The notes under the pieces: generated by a model
What the model was told of the DNA's origin: nothing
The model's input: the letters and a program-made list of their open reading frames with translations, nothing else
Databases searched by the model: none
Origin: Mycobacterium sp.
GTDB lineage: Bacteria; Actinomycetota; Actinomycetes; Mycobacteriales; Mycobacteriaceae
Direction of reading: 5' to 3'
Length of the DNA: 64,000 nucleotides
Assembly: GCA_016197405.1 (NCBI GenBank)
Contig: JACPVR010000009.1
Location: 1-64,000, forward strand
Shown here: in pieces, positions 19,006 to 30,367 of the stretch
Numbering within the stretch: the stretch's first letter is position 1
Layout: every line of letters begins with the position of its first letter
Position numbers and translations under genes: made by a program

Positions 19006-20741
19006 GCGCACCGCACCTGATCGACGTCGACGGCCGGCCCACCCGGGTCCGCGTCGGCGGCGACCCGCAGAATCCACCGGTGCTGCTGCTGCACGGGATA
19101 TCGCGCAGCCTGGAGGACTGGTCGGCACTGTTCGTCCGGCTCACACCGCGCTACCGCGTCATCACACTGGACATGCCGGGTTTCGGCTTCTCCGCACGCC
19201 CACCCGAGGCGACGCTGGCCGCGCTGGCCATCGGCGTCGCACAGACACTGGACGCCCTCGGCGAGACCCGGTCCTGCCACGTCATCGGCAACTCGCTGGG
19301 CGGCGCGGTCGCGATGCAACTGCTCACCGCACACCCCGACCGGGTCGCGACGCTGGTGCTGCTCAACAGCGCCGGATTCGGCTCCGAGGTGACACCGCTG
19401 CTGCGAATGCTCTCGGTACCGGGTCTGGGCCGCTACCTGGCCACCCACAGCACGCCGGCCGGCGCGCGGTTGATGGAACGCCAGATCTTCGCCGACCCCG
19501 CGCTGGCCACCCCGCAGCGCGTCGAACACGCCCTGGCGATCGCCGCCCAACCCGACAGCGGGACCTTCCTGCACGAGGCCACCGGGCATCTGGGCACCGT
19601 GCGGGGCGTGGCCAAACGCTGGCGCCACGATCTGCTCACCGCGGCGGCGGCCCATCCGCGTCCCACCCTCATCGTGTGGGGCGAGAAGGACCGCATCCTG
19701 CCCGCCCACCATCTCGACGCCGCCCGCAGGCACTTCCCGGCCGCCCAGACACACCTGTTCGCCGGCACCGGTCACATGCCGCAGATCGAGCGCCCCGACG
19801 AATTGGCGCAGCTCGTCGAGGATTTTTACGTCCACGGGCCGACCCTGGCGATGCCGGTACCGTCGGTAACGACTAGGGTCGATCCAAATCGAACAGGCAG
19901 GAGAGCAACCATGGAGGGCTTCGCCGGGAAAGTCGCCGTCGTCACCGGTGCCGGATCAGGTATCGGCCAGGCACTGGCGATCGAGCTGGGACGGTCCGGT
20001 GCCCGGGTCGCGATAAGCGACGTCGACACCGAAGGTCTGGCGAAGACCGAGGAACAGCTCAAGGCGATCGGCGTCGACGTCAAGGCCGACCGCCTCGACG
20101 TCACCGAGCGGGAGGCGTTCCTGCTCTACGCCGACGAGGTCAAGGCGCACTTCGGCAAGGTCAACCAGATCTACAACAACGCCGGTATCGCCTTCACCGG
20201 CGACATCGAAGTGAGCCAGTTCAAGGACATCGAACGGGTCATGGACGTCGACTTCTGGGGTGTCGTCAACGGCACCAAGGCTTTCCTGCCGCATCTGATC
20301 GCATCCGGTGACGGACATGTCGTCAACGTCTCCAGCCTGTTCGGCATCTTCTCGGTCCCAGGTCAGGCGGCGTACAACTCGGCCAAGTTCGCCGTCCGCG
20401 GCTTCACCGAGGCGCTGCGCCAGGAGATGCTGGTCAGCAAGCATCCGGTGGCCGTGACAACGGTGCACCCCGGTGGCATCAAGACCGCCATCGCGCGCAA
20501 CGCGACCGCCGCCGAAGGACTCGACCCCGCCGTCATGGCCAAAGAGTTCGACAAGAAGCTGGCCCGGCTGTCCCCGGAGAAAGCCGCCCAGATCATCCTC
20601 GCGGCGGTGCAGAAGAAGAAGGCCCGCGTACTGGTCGGCGCCGATGCCAAGATCCTCGACGTGATCGTCCGCATCACCGGGTCCGGATACCAGCGGTTGT
20701 TCTCCACCGCGGTGTCCAAGGCGCTGCCGAACGTGCACTGA
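19002..20741 (+). CDS. Alpha/beta hydrolase reading in frame into a short-chain dehydrogenase (EphD-like layout)
   Basis: From the ATG at 19002 the frame is open for 579 residues. Residues 1-303 are an alpha/beta hydrolase: oxyanion HG (LLLHGIS), nucleophile Ser98 in GNSLGGA, Asp230 in WGEKDRILP and His258 in GTGHMP. Residue 304 is the ATG of the dehydrogenase at 19911, with no stop codon between. The dehydrogenase has its own ribosome-binding site, so the cell may make the fusion, the free dehydrogenase, or both. The layout resembles EphD, a hydrolase-SDR fusion. The ATGA overlap with the monooxygenase indicates one operon. A gene caller might instead split the two, with the hydrolase lacking a stop. 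Confidence 0.7.
   Translation: MSAPHLIDVDGRPTRVRVGGDPQNPPVLLLHGISRSLEDWSALFVRLTPRYRVITLDMPGFGFSARPPEATLAALAIGVAQTLDALGETRSCHVIGNSLGGAVAMQLLTAHPDRVATLVLLNSAGFGSEVTPLLRMLSVPGLGRYLATHSTPAGARLMERQIFADPALATPQRVEHALAIAAQPDSGTFLHEATGHLGTVRGVAKRWRHDLLTAAAAHPRPTLIVWGEKDRILPAHHLDAARRHFPAAQTHLFAGTGHMPQIERPDELAQLVEDFYVHGPTLAMPVPSVTTRVDPNRTGRRATMEGFAGKVAVVTGAGSGIGQALAIELGRSGARVAISDVDTEGLAKTEEQLKAIGVDVKADRLDVTEREAFLLYADEVKAHFGKVNQIYNNAGIAFTGDIEVSQFKDIERVMDVDFWGVVNGTKAFLPHLIASGDGHVVNVSSLFGIFSVPGQAAYNSAKFAVRGFTEALRQEMLVSKHPVAVTTVHPGGIKTAIARNATAAEGLDPAVMAKEFDKKLARLSPEKAAQIILAAVQKKKARVLVGADAKILDVIVRITGSGYQRLFSTAVSKALPNVH
19911..20741 (+). CDS. Short-chain dehydrogenase/reductase (Rv1245c type), internal start
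   Basis: This 276-residue classical SDR has cofactor motif TGAGSGIG (12-19), NNAG (about 88-91), Ser141/142 and the catalytic YNSAK (Tyr155, Lys159). The N-terminus MEGFAGKVAVVTGAGSGIGQ matches Rv1245c as I recall it, which is a stand-alone gene in M. tuberculosis. AGGAGAG at 19899-19905 precedes the ATG by about five bases, so independent translation is likely. The substrate is unknown; oxidation of a short-chain or lipid alcohol would fit the upstream monooxygenase and hydrolase. Confidence 0.85.
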   Translation: MEGFAGKVAVVTGAGSGIGQALAIELGRSGARVAISDVDTEGLAKTEEQLKAIGVDVKADRLDVTEREAFLLYADEVKAHFGKVNQIYNNAGIAFTGDIEVSQFKDIERVMDVDFWGVVNGTKAFLPHLIASGDGHVVNVSSLFGIFSVPGQAAYNSAKFAVRGFTEALRQEMLVSKHPVAVTTVHPGGIKTAIARNATAAEGLDPAVMAKEFDKKLARLSPEKAAQIILAAVQKKKARVLVGADAKILDVIVRITGSGYQRLFSTAVSKALPNVH

Positions 20742-20750
20742 GAGCGCCGG

Positions 20751-21626
20751 TCAGCGTCCCAACGGGTTGTCCGCCAGCCACGCCTCGGCGACGGTGCGCG
20801 GATCCCGGCCCTCGGCGACGTCCTTGCGCATCCGTTTGAGCGCCGCGGTGTCGAGCACCCCGGCGATCTGGTTGATCGCCAGCACCTGCTGCTGATCGAG
20901 TTCGTTGCGCCGGTACAGCGGAACCGCGTTGTCGGCCTGGATCAGCATGGGCTTGCGGTCGGCCAGCACCACCACATCACCCGGGGTGTCCGGATCGGCG
21001 GTCGTGGTCCACGCGATGTTGATCTCGCCGGCCTTCAACGCGCTGAAAAGTGCTGCCGCATCCGGATATTGACGCGGCTTGGGCATCTTGCAGGTCCCGA
21101 TGTCCGGCGGCGTCGCCACACCGCGCACCACCCCGGCGCTGATGCGCTCACAGTTGGTGACCAGATCGGTCAGATCACGACCGCCCCAGGCGACCGCCGT
21201 CGCCTCGGTGACCACGACGGCCGGTTTGTCCTCGGCGGCGGTGGTGAAATCGCCTGCCGCGACACCCTCGGGTAGCGCGGCCACCATCGCCTTGTACACC
21301 TGCTCATCGGAGCGTCCCGGCGCCGTCGGGTCGAACCGGCGCAACAGCCGACCGGTGAAACCCGGCACGACACGCAGCGATCCGGCATCCAGTTCGGCCA
21401 GTGGGTTGGCCACCACCTCGACATCGGCGGGCTGACCGTAATAGCGCAACGCGGCGGCATACAGATTGGCCAGCAGAACCGAGTCACGGTCTTCGGTGGC
21501 ACCCACCTCGACCGGCGCCGGGCCGCCGGACTGCGGGCCGCCGCACGCGGTCAACAGCACCGCGACGAGCAGGCCCCAGATCAGGCCCCAGCGAGATCGG
21601 CGGATGTTAGTGGTCGTCCTCATCAA
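20751..21626 (-). CDS. lpqZ: Lipoprotein LpqZ, glycine-betaine-type substrate-binding protein
   Basis: This 291-residue exported lipoprotein has lipobox LLTACG (Cys at about 28) and an OpuAC-like binding fold, seen in PVEVGATEDRDSVLLANLY, VVVTEATAVAWGGRDL and IAWTTTADPDTPGDVVVL. The family captures betaine or other quaternary amines for an ABC importer. No permease or ATPase lies next to it, so it may serve a distant system or act as a sensor. Its first 20 bases overlap the 3' end of the malic enzyme gene upstream, which indicates co-transcription. Either of two adjacent ATG codons (21626, 21623) may be used. Confidence 0.85.
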   Translation of the reverse strand: MMRTTTNIRRSRWGLIWGLLVAVLLTACGGPQSGGPAPVEVGATEDRDSVLLANLYAAALRYYGQPADVEVVANPLAELDAGSLRVVPGFTGRLLRRFDPTAPGRSDEQVYKAMVAALPEGVAAGDFTTAAEDKPAVVVTEATAVAWGGRDLTDLVTNCERISAGVVRGVATPPDIGTCKMPKPRQYPDAAALFSALKAGEINIAWTTTADPDTPGDVVVLADRKPMLIQADNAVPLYRRNELDQQQVLAINQIAGVLDTAALKRMRKDVAEGRDPRTVAEAWLADNPLGR

Positions 21627-22794
21627 CAGCGGATGCTACGGCCGAGGCCACCGCGGGGCCCACTCTGGGATCCAGTGGGCTGGGCACGATGTACTCCGTC
21701 GTCACGTCATCACCGACCACGGCGTGAATCGCCTCGGCGGCCGCCACCGTCATCTTCTCGGTGATCCGCCGGGCCCCGGCATCCAGCGCGCCCCGGAACA
21801 CGCCGGGGAACGCCAGCACATTGTTGATCTGGTTCGGGAAATCGCTGCGGCCCGTCGCCACCACGGCGGCGTACTTACGGGCGATATCGGGATGGATCTC
21901 CGGATCCGGGTTGGACATCGCCATCACGACACCACCCGGCGCCATGGTCGCGATGAGCTCCTCGGGCACCACACCCGCGGAGACCCCCATGAACACGTCG
22001 GCACCGGCAAGTGCCTCGGCCAGCCCACCGGTGAGCCCGCCGGGGTTGGTCCGCTGCGCCAGTTCGGCCTTGAACGGGTTGAGATCACTGCGACCGGTGT
22101 GCACGATGCCCTTGGAATCGAGCACCGTGATATCGGCCATGCCAGCGGCCAACAGGATGTTCGCGCACGCCACACCCGCCGCACCGGCACCGGAGATGAC
22201 GACGCGCAGCGCGGTCATGTCCCGGTCGAGGGCCTTGGCCGCACCCATCAGCGCCGCCAGCACCACGATCGCGGTGCCGTGCTGATCATCGTGCATGACC
22301 GGACAGTCCAGCGCTTCGATGACACGGCGCTCGATCTCGAAACAGCGCGGTGCCGAGATGTCCTCGAGGTTGACCGCACCGAACGTCGGACGCAGCCGGA
22401 TCAGGGTTTCGACGATCTCGTCGGGATCCTTGGTGGCCAGCACGATCGGGATCGAGTCCAGCCCGCCGAAGGTCTTGAACAGCGCGCTCTTTCCCTCCAT
22501 CACCGGCAGCGACGCCTCGGGCCCGATATCGCCGAGACCCAGCACCGCGGTGCCGTCGCTGACGACGGCGACCAGCCGGCTGGCCCAGGTGTAGCGCTTG
22601 GCCAGCGTCACATCGGCGGCGATGGCGCGGCTCACCTGTGCGACGCCGGGTGTGTAGGCGATGGACAGGGCGCGCTGGGTGTCGAGCGGGGAATTCAGCC
22701 CGACCGACAGCTTGCCTCCGATATGCGCTTGGAAGATTTCCTCGTCGTCGATGACGAGGTGGGACGTGCTCACCGTTTCGGCCACGAAGCTCAC
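21607..22794 (-). CDS. NAD(P)-dependent malic enzyme
   Basis: This 395-residue cytoplasmic enzyme converts malate to pyruvate and CO2 with reduction of NAD or NADP. It matches the short bacterial malic enzymes in length. Diagnostic blocks are LSIAYTPGVAQVSRAI, SDGTAVLGLGDIGPEASLPV, the acid cluster NLEDISAPRCFEIE with MHDDQHGTA (metal binding), and Rossmann ISGAGAAGVACANI. M. tuberculosis has malate dehydrogenase (mdh) near this place instead, from memory. The start is a GTG at 22794. It precedes lpqZ with a 20-base overlap and diverges from corA. Confidence 0.93.
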   Translation of the reverse strand: MSFVAETVSTSHLVIDDEEIFQAHIGGKLSVGLNSPLDTQRALSIAYTPGVAQVSRAIAADVTLAKRYTWASRLVAVVSDGTAVLGLGDIGPEASLPVMEGKSALFKTFGGLDSIPIVLATKDPDEIVETLIRLRPTFGAVNLEDISAPRCFEIERRVIEALDCPVMHDDQHGTAIVVLAALMGAAKALDRDMTALRVVISGAGAAGVACANILLAAGMADITVLDSKGIVHTGRSDLNPFKAELAQRTNPGGLTGGLAEALAGADVFMGVSAGVVPEELIATMAPGGVVMAMSNPDPEIHPDIARKYAAVVATGRSDFPNQINNVLAFPGVFRGALDAGARRITEKMTVAAAEAIHAVVGDDVTTEYIVPSPLDPRVGPAVASAVASAVDEDDH

Positions 22795-22921
22795 GTTACT
22801 TCACCAAACGGGCTCACAGAATGGGGTTCCCCCACCGTGAGCAGGTACTGGTCAGTAACCGCGCGTAGCATTTTCGGCGACCGTTCATCCGAGCCGCATA
22901 CGTTTCCAGGGGAGGTTGGAT

Positions 22922-24025
22922 ATGCCGTCGTTCCGCGCACTACCGCCGTCAATGCTCGGGGCGACCCGATCCCGCAGCGACGGTGTCGATGCCAAACGCA
23001 TCCACGTCCCCGTTGCCCGCGCCATGGTCGATTGCGCGGTCTACGTCGACGGCTCCCGGCTGCCCGGCAAGTACACCCATGCGGCCGCGGTCGGCAAGGC
23101 CGCCGAACTCAACGCGCTGGGCCAGCAGGCTTTCGTCTGGGTCGGCCTGCACGAACCCGACGAGCACCAGATGCAGTCGGTCGCTGAGACGTTCTGCCTG
23201 CATCCGCTGGCTGTCGAAGACGCCGTACACGCCCATCAGCGGCCCAAGTTGGAGCGCTACGACAACACCCTTTTCCTGGTGCTCAAAACCGTCAACTACG
23301 TTCCGCACGAATCGATCGCGCTGGCCCGCGAGATCGTCGAGACCGGCGAGATCATGGTTTTCGTCGGGCCCGATTTCGTCGTCACCGTCCGGCACGGCGA
23401 TCACACCGGCCTGGCCGGCGTGCGCAAGAAGATGGAGAACGAGCACCAGCAACTGGCATTGGGGCCCTACGCCGTCATGCACGCCATCGCCGACCACGTC
23501 GTCGACAGCTATCTCGAAGTCACCCGCTTGATGGAATGCGATATCGACGCCATCGAGGAGGAGGCCTTCTCCCCCAACGCCAGAACCGATATCACCCAGA
23601 TCTATCTGCTCAAGCGCGAGGTCGTCGAACTACGCCGGGCGGTCGAGCCGCTGTCGACCGAACTGGGGCGGATCAAGTCCGACCACAAGGATCTGCTGTC
23701 CAAGGAAGTGCAGCGCTATATGCGCGATGTGGTGGATCACCAGACGCACGCCGCCGAACGTATCGCCAGTTACGACGAGATCATGTCGTCACTGGTGCAG
23801 GCGGCGCTGGCCAAGGTCGGTATGCAGCAGAACACCGATATGCGAAAGATCTCGGCCTGGGTGGCCATCGCCTCGGTACCCACCGCGATGGCCGGTATCT
23901 ACGGCATGAACTTCGAGCACATGCCCGAACTGACATGGACCTACGGCTATCCCGCCGCCCTGACCTTGATGGCGACGGTGTGCGTATTCCTGCACCGCAA
24001 CTTCCGCCGCAACCACTGGCTGTAG
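22922..24025 (+). CDS. corA: CorA magnesium/cobalt channel
   Basis: This 367-residue inner-membrane channel forms pentamers that import Mg2+ or Co2+. A long soluble domain is followed by two C-terminal membrane helices, with the selectivity signature Gly328-Met329-Asn330 (YGMNFEHMPEL) between them. The tail RNFRRNHWL is basic, as usual for CorA. The ATG at 22922 has GGGGAGG at 22909-22915, six bases upstream. A TAGCAT at 22866-22871 may be the -10 box, giving a leader of only about 45 bases, too short for an M-box riboswitch. Confidence 0.95.
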   Translation: MPSFRALPPSMLGATRSRSDGVDAKRIHVPVARAMVDCAVYVDGSRLPGKYTHAAAVGKAAELNALGQQAFVWVGLHEPDEHQMQSVAETFCLHPLAVEDAVHAHQRPKLERYDNTLFLVLKTVNYVPHESIALAREIVETGEIMVFVGPDFVVTVRHGDHTGLAGVRKKMENEHQQLALGPYAVMHAIADHVVDSYLEVTRLMECDIDAIEEEAFSPNARTDITQIYLLKREVVELRRAVEPLSTELGRIKSDHKDLLSKEVQRYMRDVVDHQTHAAERIASYDEIMSSLVQAALAKVGMQQNTDMRKISAWVAIASVPTAMAGIYGMNFEHMPELTWTYGYPAALTLMATVCVFLHRNFRRNHWL

Positions 24026-24029
24026 ATCC

Positions 24030-24638
24030 TCAGGTGGGTTGACGGCCGGCCCGCTGCGGATCGGCGATGTCGACACCGTCCTGACGCCACGTGTCGCGCA
24101 GCGCCTGCGCGCCCTTGAGCCGCACCCAGGCCGCCTCGTTGGCGGTTATCGGCGTCGCCGCCAGGAAACTCACCGGCTCCCGGGGCGGCTCCAGCGCGAG
24201 ATCGCCGATATCGCTGGGGCCCAACAGCACAGCGCTGAACGGTGGCAGGCCGGCGGGCCGTTCCCACAGTGGCGCACCGAGATCGATGAGGGCATCGGCC
24301 ACCAGCACCACACCGTCGACGGCCGGGGTGGCGGCCAGCACCGCGATGGTGCGGGCCAGACCCGGGGTCTGGATGCCCGCCCGCAGCGTCAGCACCAGCT
24401 CGGCACGCGGGCCGCGCAGCGGGTCGACCGTTAGTGCGGCCGGATCACCCATCGGATGGCGCGCGCACCCCAGCGACACATAGTGCAGCATCGAATCGCC
24501 GTCCGGGCCGAACCGCAACACGTCGATCCGTTCCACACCGAGGAAAGTGACGCTCGCCGAATCGGGTTCGCGCTCGTATCCGTGGCCGGCGAAGTGCCGG
24601 TCGAGGTGGGCTCGAACCTCGCGCAGTACGTCGGCCAC
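24030..24638 (-). CDS. Suppressor-of-fused (SUFU) domain protein
   Basis: This 202-residue soluble protein looks like a bacterial SUFU-domain protein. The central part has RAELVLTLRAG and LARTIAVLAATPAVDGVVL. The C-terminus has the family pattern FLAATPITANEAAWVRL, GAQALRDTW and DIADPQR. Bacterial members are often linked to polymorphic toxins as immunity-like proteins, but no toxin gene is nearby. Its GTG start shares one base with the TAG of sugC, so it is translated at the end of the trehalose-importer transcript. Its 3' end meets corA with only four bases between. The function here is unknown. Confidence 0.7.
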   Translation of the reverse strand: MADVLREVRAHLDRHFAGHGYEREPDSASVTFLGVERIDVLRFGPDGDSMLHYVSLGCARHPMGDPAALTVDPLRGPRAELVLTLRAGIQTPGLARTIAVLAATPAVDGVVLVADALIDLGAPLWERPAGLPPFSAVLLGPSDIGDLALEPPREPVSFLAATPITANEAAWVRLKGAQALRDTWRQDGVDIADPQRAGRQPT

Positions 24639-25813
24639 TAGGCCCGGGCAGCCGGAATGGTCAGATTGGCTCCCGAATCGGCATCGAAGACAGCCACTTT
24701 CGCGGTATCCAGGGCCAACTCGATGGTCTGTCCCGCGACTGCGGCGGATTCGGTCGACACCCGCGCCACATACCGGCCGCTGACAGCGCCCGCCTCCGCG
24801 GCAAGCTCGGCGAGCTGCTCGGACTGCGCGGTGTCACCGCCGAGACTGAAGTAGACGTACTTGTCGGCGCCGAGCGACTCCACCAGTTCGACCTGCACCG
24901 AGAAGGTCAGCGCCCGAATCCGGTCGTAGCCACCGATCAAGGCGGCGTCCTCGAAATGCTCCGGACGCACACCGACGATCACATTGCGCGGTGTCGGATG
25001 CGACCGCACCGTCTCGTACGCCTCCGGCGTCAGGGTGACCTCGCCGAACTGCAGTTCGGCGCCCACATCGGTCAGTTTGGCCGGGAAGAAGTTCATCGCC
25101 GGCGAGCCGATGAAACCCGCGACGAAAAGGTTGGCGGGACGGTTGTAGAGCTCGTCGGGGGTGCCGATCTGCTGGGCGTGACCGGCCCGCAGCACCACGA
25201 CCCGGTCACCGAGTGTCATGGCCTCGGTCTGGTCGTGGGTGACGTACACCGTGGTGGTGCCGAGGCGCTGCTGCAGCCGGGCGATCTCACCGCGCATCTG
25301 CACCCGCAACTTGGCGTCGAGGTTGCTCAAGGGCTCGTCCATCAGGAATGCCTTGGGATTACGCACTATTGCGCGTCCCATCGCCACCCGCTGGCGCTGG
25401 CCACCGGAGAGCTGGGAAGGCTTGCGATCCAGATAATCGGTCAGGTCGAGGACCTTGGCGGTCTCGTCGACCTTGGCCGCGATATCGGCCTTCGACAGCT
25501 TCGCCAATGTCAGCGGGAACGCGATGTTCTGCCGGACCGTCATATGCGGGTACAGCGCATAGGACTGGAACACCATGGCGATATCGCGGTCCTTGGGCGC
25601 CTTCTCGTTGACCCGCTCGCCACCGATACGCAGCTCACCGGAGGTGATGTCCTCCAGTCCGGCAATCATGTTCAGCGTCGTGGACTTCCCGCAGCCCGAC
25701 GGGCCGACCAGGATGATGAACTCGCCGTCGGCGATCGTCAACGACAATTCCTGCACCGCGACGGCGCCGTCCGGGTAATTCTTCGACACCCGGTCCAATA
25801 CGATCTCGGCCAT
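24638..25813 (-). CDS. sugC: Trehalose importer ATPase SugC
   Basis: This 391-residue ABC ATPase powers LpqY-SugABC, which recycles trehalose released during mycolic-acid transfer. Motifs are Walker [10 protein letters not shown] (37-45), the Q-loop in [10 protein letters not shown], signature LSGGQ (135-139), Walker B FLMDEP (156-161) and the H-loop in [10 protein letters not shown]. The C-terminal 150 residues form the MalK-like regulatory domain ([14 protein letters not shown]). The ATG at 25813 is two bases after the sugB stop. It overlaps the SUFU-domain gene by one base. Confidence 0.97.
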   Translation of the reverse strand: MAEIVLDRVSKNYPDGAVAVQELSLTIADGEFIILVGPSGCGKSTTLNMIAGLEDITSGELRIGGERVNEKAPKDRDIAMVFQSYALYPHMTVRQNIAFPLTLAKLSKADIAAKVDETAKVLDLTDYLDRKPSQLSGGQRQRVAMGRAIVRNPKAFLMDEPLSNLDAKLRVQMRGEIARLQQRLGTTTVYVTHDQTEAMTLGDRVVVLRAGHAQQIGTPDELYNRPANLFVAGFIGSPAMNFFPAKLTDVGAELQFGEVTLTPEAYETVRSHPTPRNVIVGVRPEHFEDAALIGGYDRIRALTFSVQVELVESLGADKYVYFSLGGDTAQSEQLAELAAEAGAVSGRYVARVSTESAAVAGQTIELALDTAKVAVFDADSGANLTIPAARA

Positions 25814-25815
25814 CG

Positions 25816-26652
25816 TTACCCCTTCACCGCGCCGGAAGTCAGGCCGGCGACGATTCGTCTCTGGAAGATAAGAACAAAGATGATGATCGGGATGGTGATG
25901 ACGATCGCACCCGCCGCGATCGAACCCGTCGGTTCCTCGAATTGTGAACTGCCGGTGAAGTTCGCGATCGCCACCGGTGCGGTTATCGCGGCCTTGGTCG
26001 CCGTCAGCGACAACGCCAGCAGCAGATCGTTCCAGGCGAAGATGAACACCAGGATGGCGGCCGTCACGATACCGGGGGCGGCCAGCGGTGCGATCACCTT
26101 GCGGAACGCCTGCCCGGGCGTGGCACCGTCCATCTTGGCGGCCTTCTCCAGATCCCACGGGATCTCCCGGAAGAACGCCGAGAGCGTGTAGATCGCCAAC
26201 GGCAGCGCGAAGGTGATGTACGGGATGATCAGTCCGGGCCAGGTGTCGAACAGCCCGAGCTGGCGCTCGATGTTGAAAAGCGGTGTCACCAGCGAGATCT
26301 GCGGGAACATCGCGATCAGCAGCGCCATCCCGACGAGCAGCTTCTTGCCGGGGAACTCCAGGCGCGCAACCGCGTACGCCGCCATCGCCCCCACCACCAC
26401 CGCGATCACGGTGGTGATCAGCCCGATGCCGATCGAGTTGAACAGCGCCGAGTTGAAGGTGTCGCCGGTGAAAATCGCCTTGTAGTTGTCGAAGGTGATC
26501 TCGGACGGAATGAGCTTGCCGTCCTTGACACTTGACGTCGGCTTGAGCGACAACGACAGAATCCACAACACCGGGAACAACGCGTACACAACCACCAGCA
26601 CGTTGATGACGGTCCATCCGGTGGCCCGCCGCGCTCCGATCGGTCCGGCCAT
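25816..26652 (-). CDS. sugB: Trehalose importer permease SugB
   Basis: This 278-residue inner-membrane permease has six hydrophobic segments and belongs to the MalG type. The EAA loop that docks the ATPase is [20 protein letters not shown] (about 190-209). It ends two bases before sugC begins and follows sugA with 17 bases between, inside the lpqY-sugABC operon. Confidence 0.96.
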   Translation of the reverse strand: MAGPIGARRATGWTVINVLVVVYALFPVLWILSLSLKPTSSVKDGKLIPSEITFDNYKAIFTGDTFNSALFNSIGIGLITTVIAVVVGAMAAYAVARLEFPGKKLLVGMALLIAMFPQISLVTPLFNIERQLGLFDTWPGLIIPYITFALPLAIYTLSAFFREIPWDLEKAAKMDGATPGQAFRKVIAPLAAPGIVTAAILVFIFAWNDLLLALSLTATKAAITAPVAIANFTGSSQFEEPTGSIAAGAIVITIPIIIFVLIFQRRIVAGLTSGAVKG

Positions 26653-26669
26653 CTGGTTATCGCCTCCCG

Positions 26670-29663
<2,994 letters not shown>

Positions 29664-29777
29664 GAGGTCAATCTCCTCTGCTCGGATATCACGCTGTCGC
29701 TGGCTGTCCTCAGACAACGAACCGGGCCGCACAAACGTGCCACCGTCCTGCAGCCCCGGTCCGACCAGCGCATACGC

Positions 29778-29783
29778 TAGATT
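29778..29783 (+). promoter_or_regulatory. Leaderless -10 element before a 26-codon open frame
   Basis: TAGATT ends six bases before the ATG at 29790 and closely fits the mycobacterial -10 consensus. It would drive both the small open frame and the membrane-protein gene at 29876. Confidence 0.5.
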
Positions 29784-29789
29784 CACAGC

Positions 29790-29870
29790 ATGACACTTCC
29801 CGGCGGCGATGCGAATCGGAACCCGTCGGCGCGCTTGCACGGCGCGGTGATCCCGGCGACGGTGAGCTGA
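29790..29870 (+). CDS. Possible leaderless 26-residue small protein or leader peptide
   Basis: The ATG lies six bases after a good -10 box, so ribosomes could load on the 5' end of the transcript. The 26-residue product (beginning MTLPGGDANRNPSARLHG) has no recognised motif. Its stop is five bases before the ATG of the membrane protein, in another frame. That spacing would let terminating ribosomes re-initiate on the next gene. It could equally be untranslated leader. Mycobacteria make many such small leaderless products. Confidence 0.35.
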   Translation: MTLPGGDANRNPSARLHGAVIPATVS

Positions 29871-29875
29871 CCGCG

Positions 29876-30355
29876 ATGGGACAGCCAGATCCCCCGCGCG
29901 GCCCGGAGTTCGGCCCGCAGGACAACCCCGCCTACTACACCGATCCCGCTGCGCCGCTGGACTACCCGGCCGACTATCAGGGACCGCCGGCACCGGGATA
30001 TCCGCCGCTGCCACCGCCGGTCTATCCGCCGCCCTACCCGGGCACCGCGGGCTATCCCGCACCGCCGCACTACCCGGGCAGCTATTACGACCCGTACAAC
30101 CCCTACGGGCCCAGGGTGCCCACCGGGACCAACGGCAAGGCCATCGCCGCACTGGTGTGCGGTGTGGCCGGACTCCCGCTGTGCGCCTGCTATCTGGCGT
30201 CGATAGCCGCGATCGTGCTGGGCATCATCGCCATCACCGAGACCAGGCGCACCGGGCAGGCCGGCACCGGGATGGCGATCGGCGGCGTGGTACTCGGCGT
30301 GCTGACGCTCCTGATGGGCGTGCTCTTCGTGGCCGCCGGATCCTTCGGCAGCTGA
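29876..30355 (+). CDS. Proline/tyrosine-rich DUF4190 membrane protein (Rv1233c type)
   Basis: This 159-residue protein has a disordered N-terminal half rich in Pro and Tyr (about 1-80, with PPLPPPVYPPPYPG). Two membrane helices follow (about 85-155), AIAALVCGVAGLPLCACYL and then VLGVLTLLMGVLFVA. The arrangement fits DUF4190 proteins, whose function is unknown; the tail may bind cell-envelope partners. It converges on the CitE-like gene. Confidence 0.8.
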   Translation: MGQPDPPRGPEFGPQDNPAYYTDPAAPLDYPADYQGPPAPGYPPLPPPVYPPPYPGTAGYPAPPHYPGSYYDPYNPYGPRVPTGTNGKAIAALVCGVAGLPLCACYLASIAAIVLGIIAITETRRTGQAGTGMAIGGVVLGVLTLLMGVLFVAAGSFGS

Positions 30356-30367
30356 GCGCGGCCGGTT

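Noticed and set aside
22795..22921. Mg2+-sensing M-box riboswitch before corA
   Set aside because: The leader implied by the -10 box is only about 45 bases and the whole gap is 127 bases with no M-box-like helices visible.
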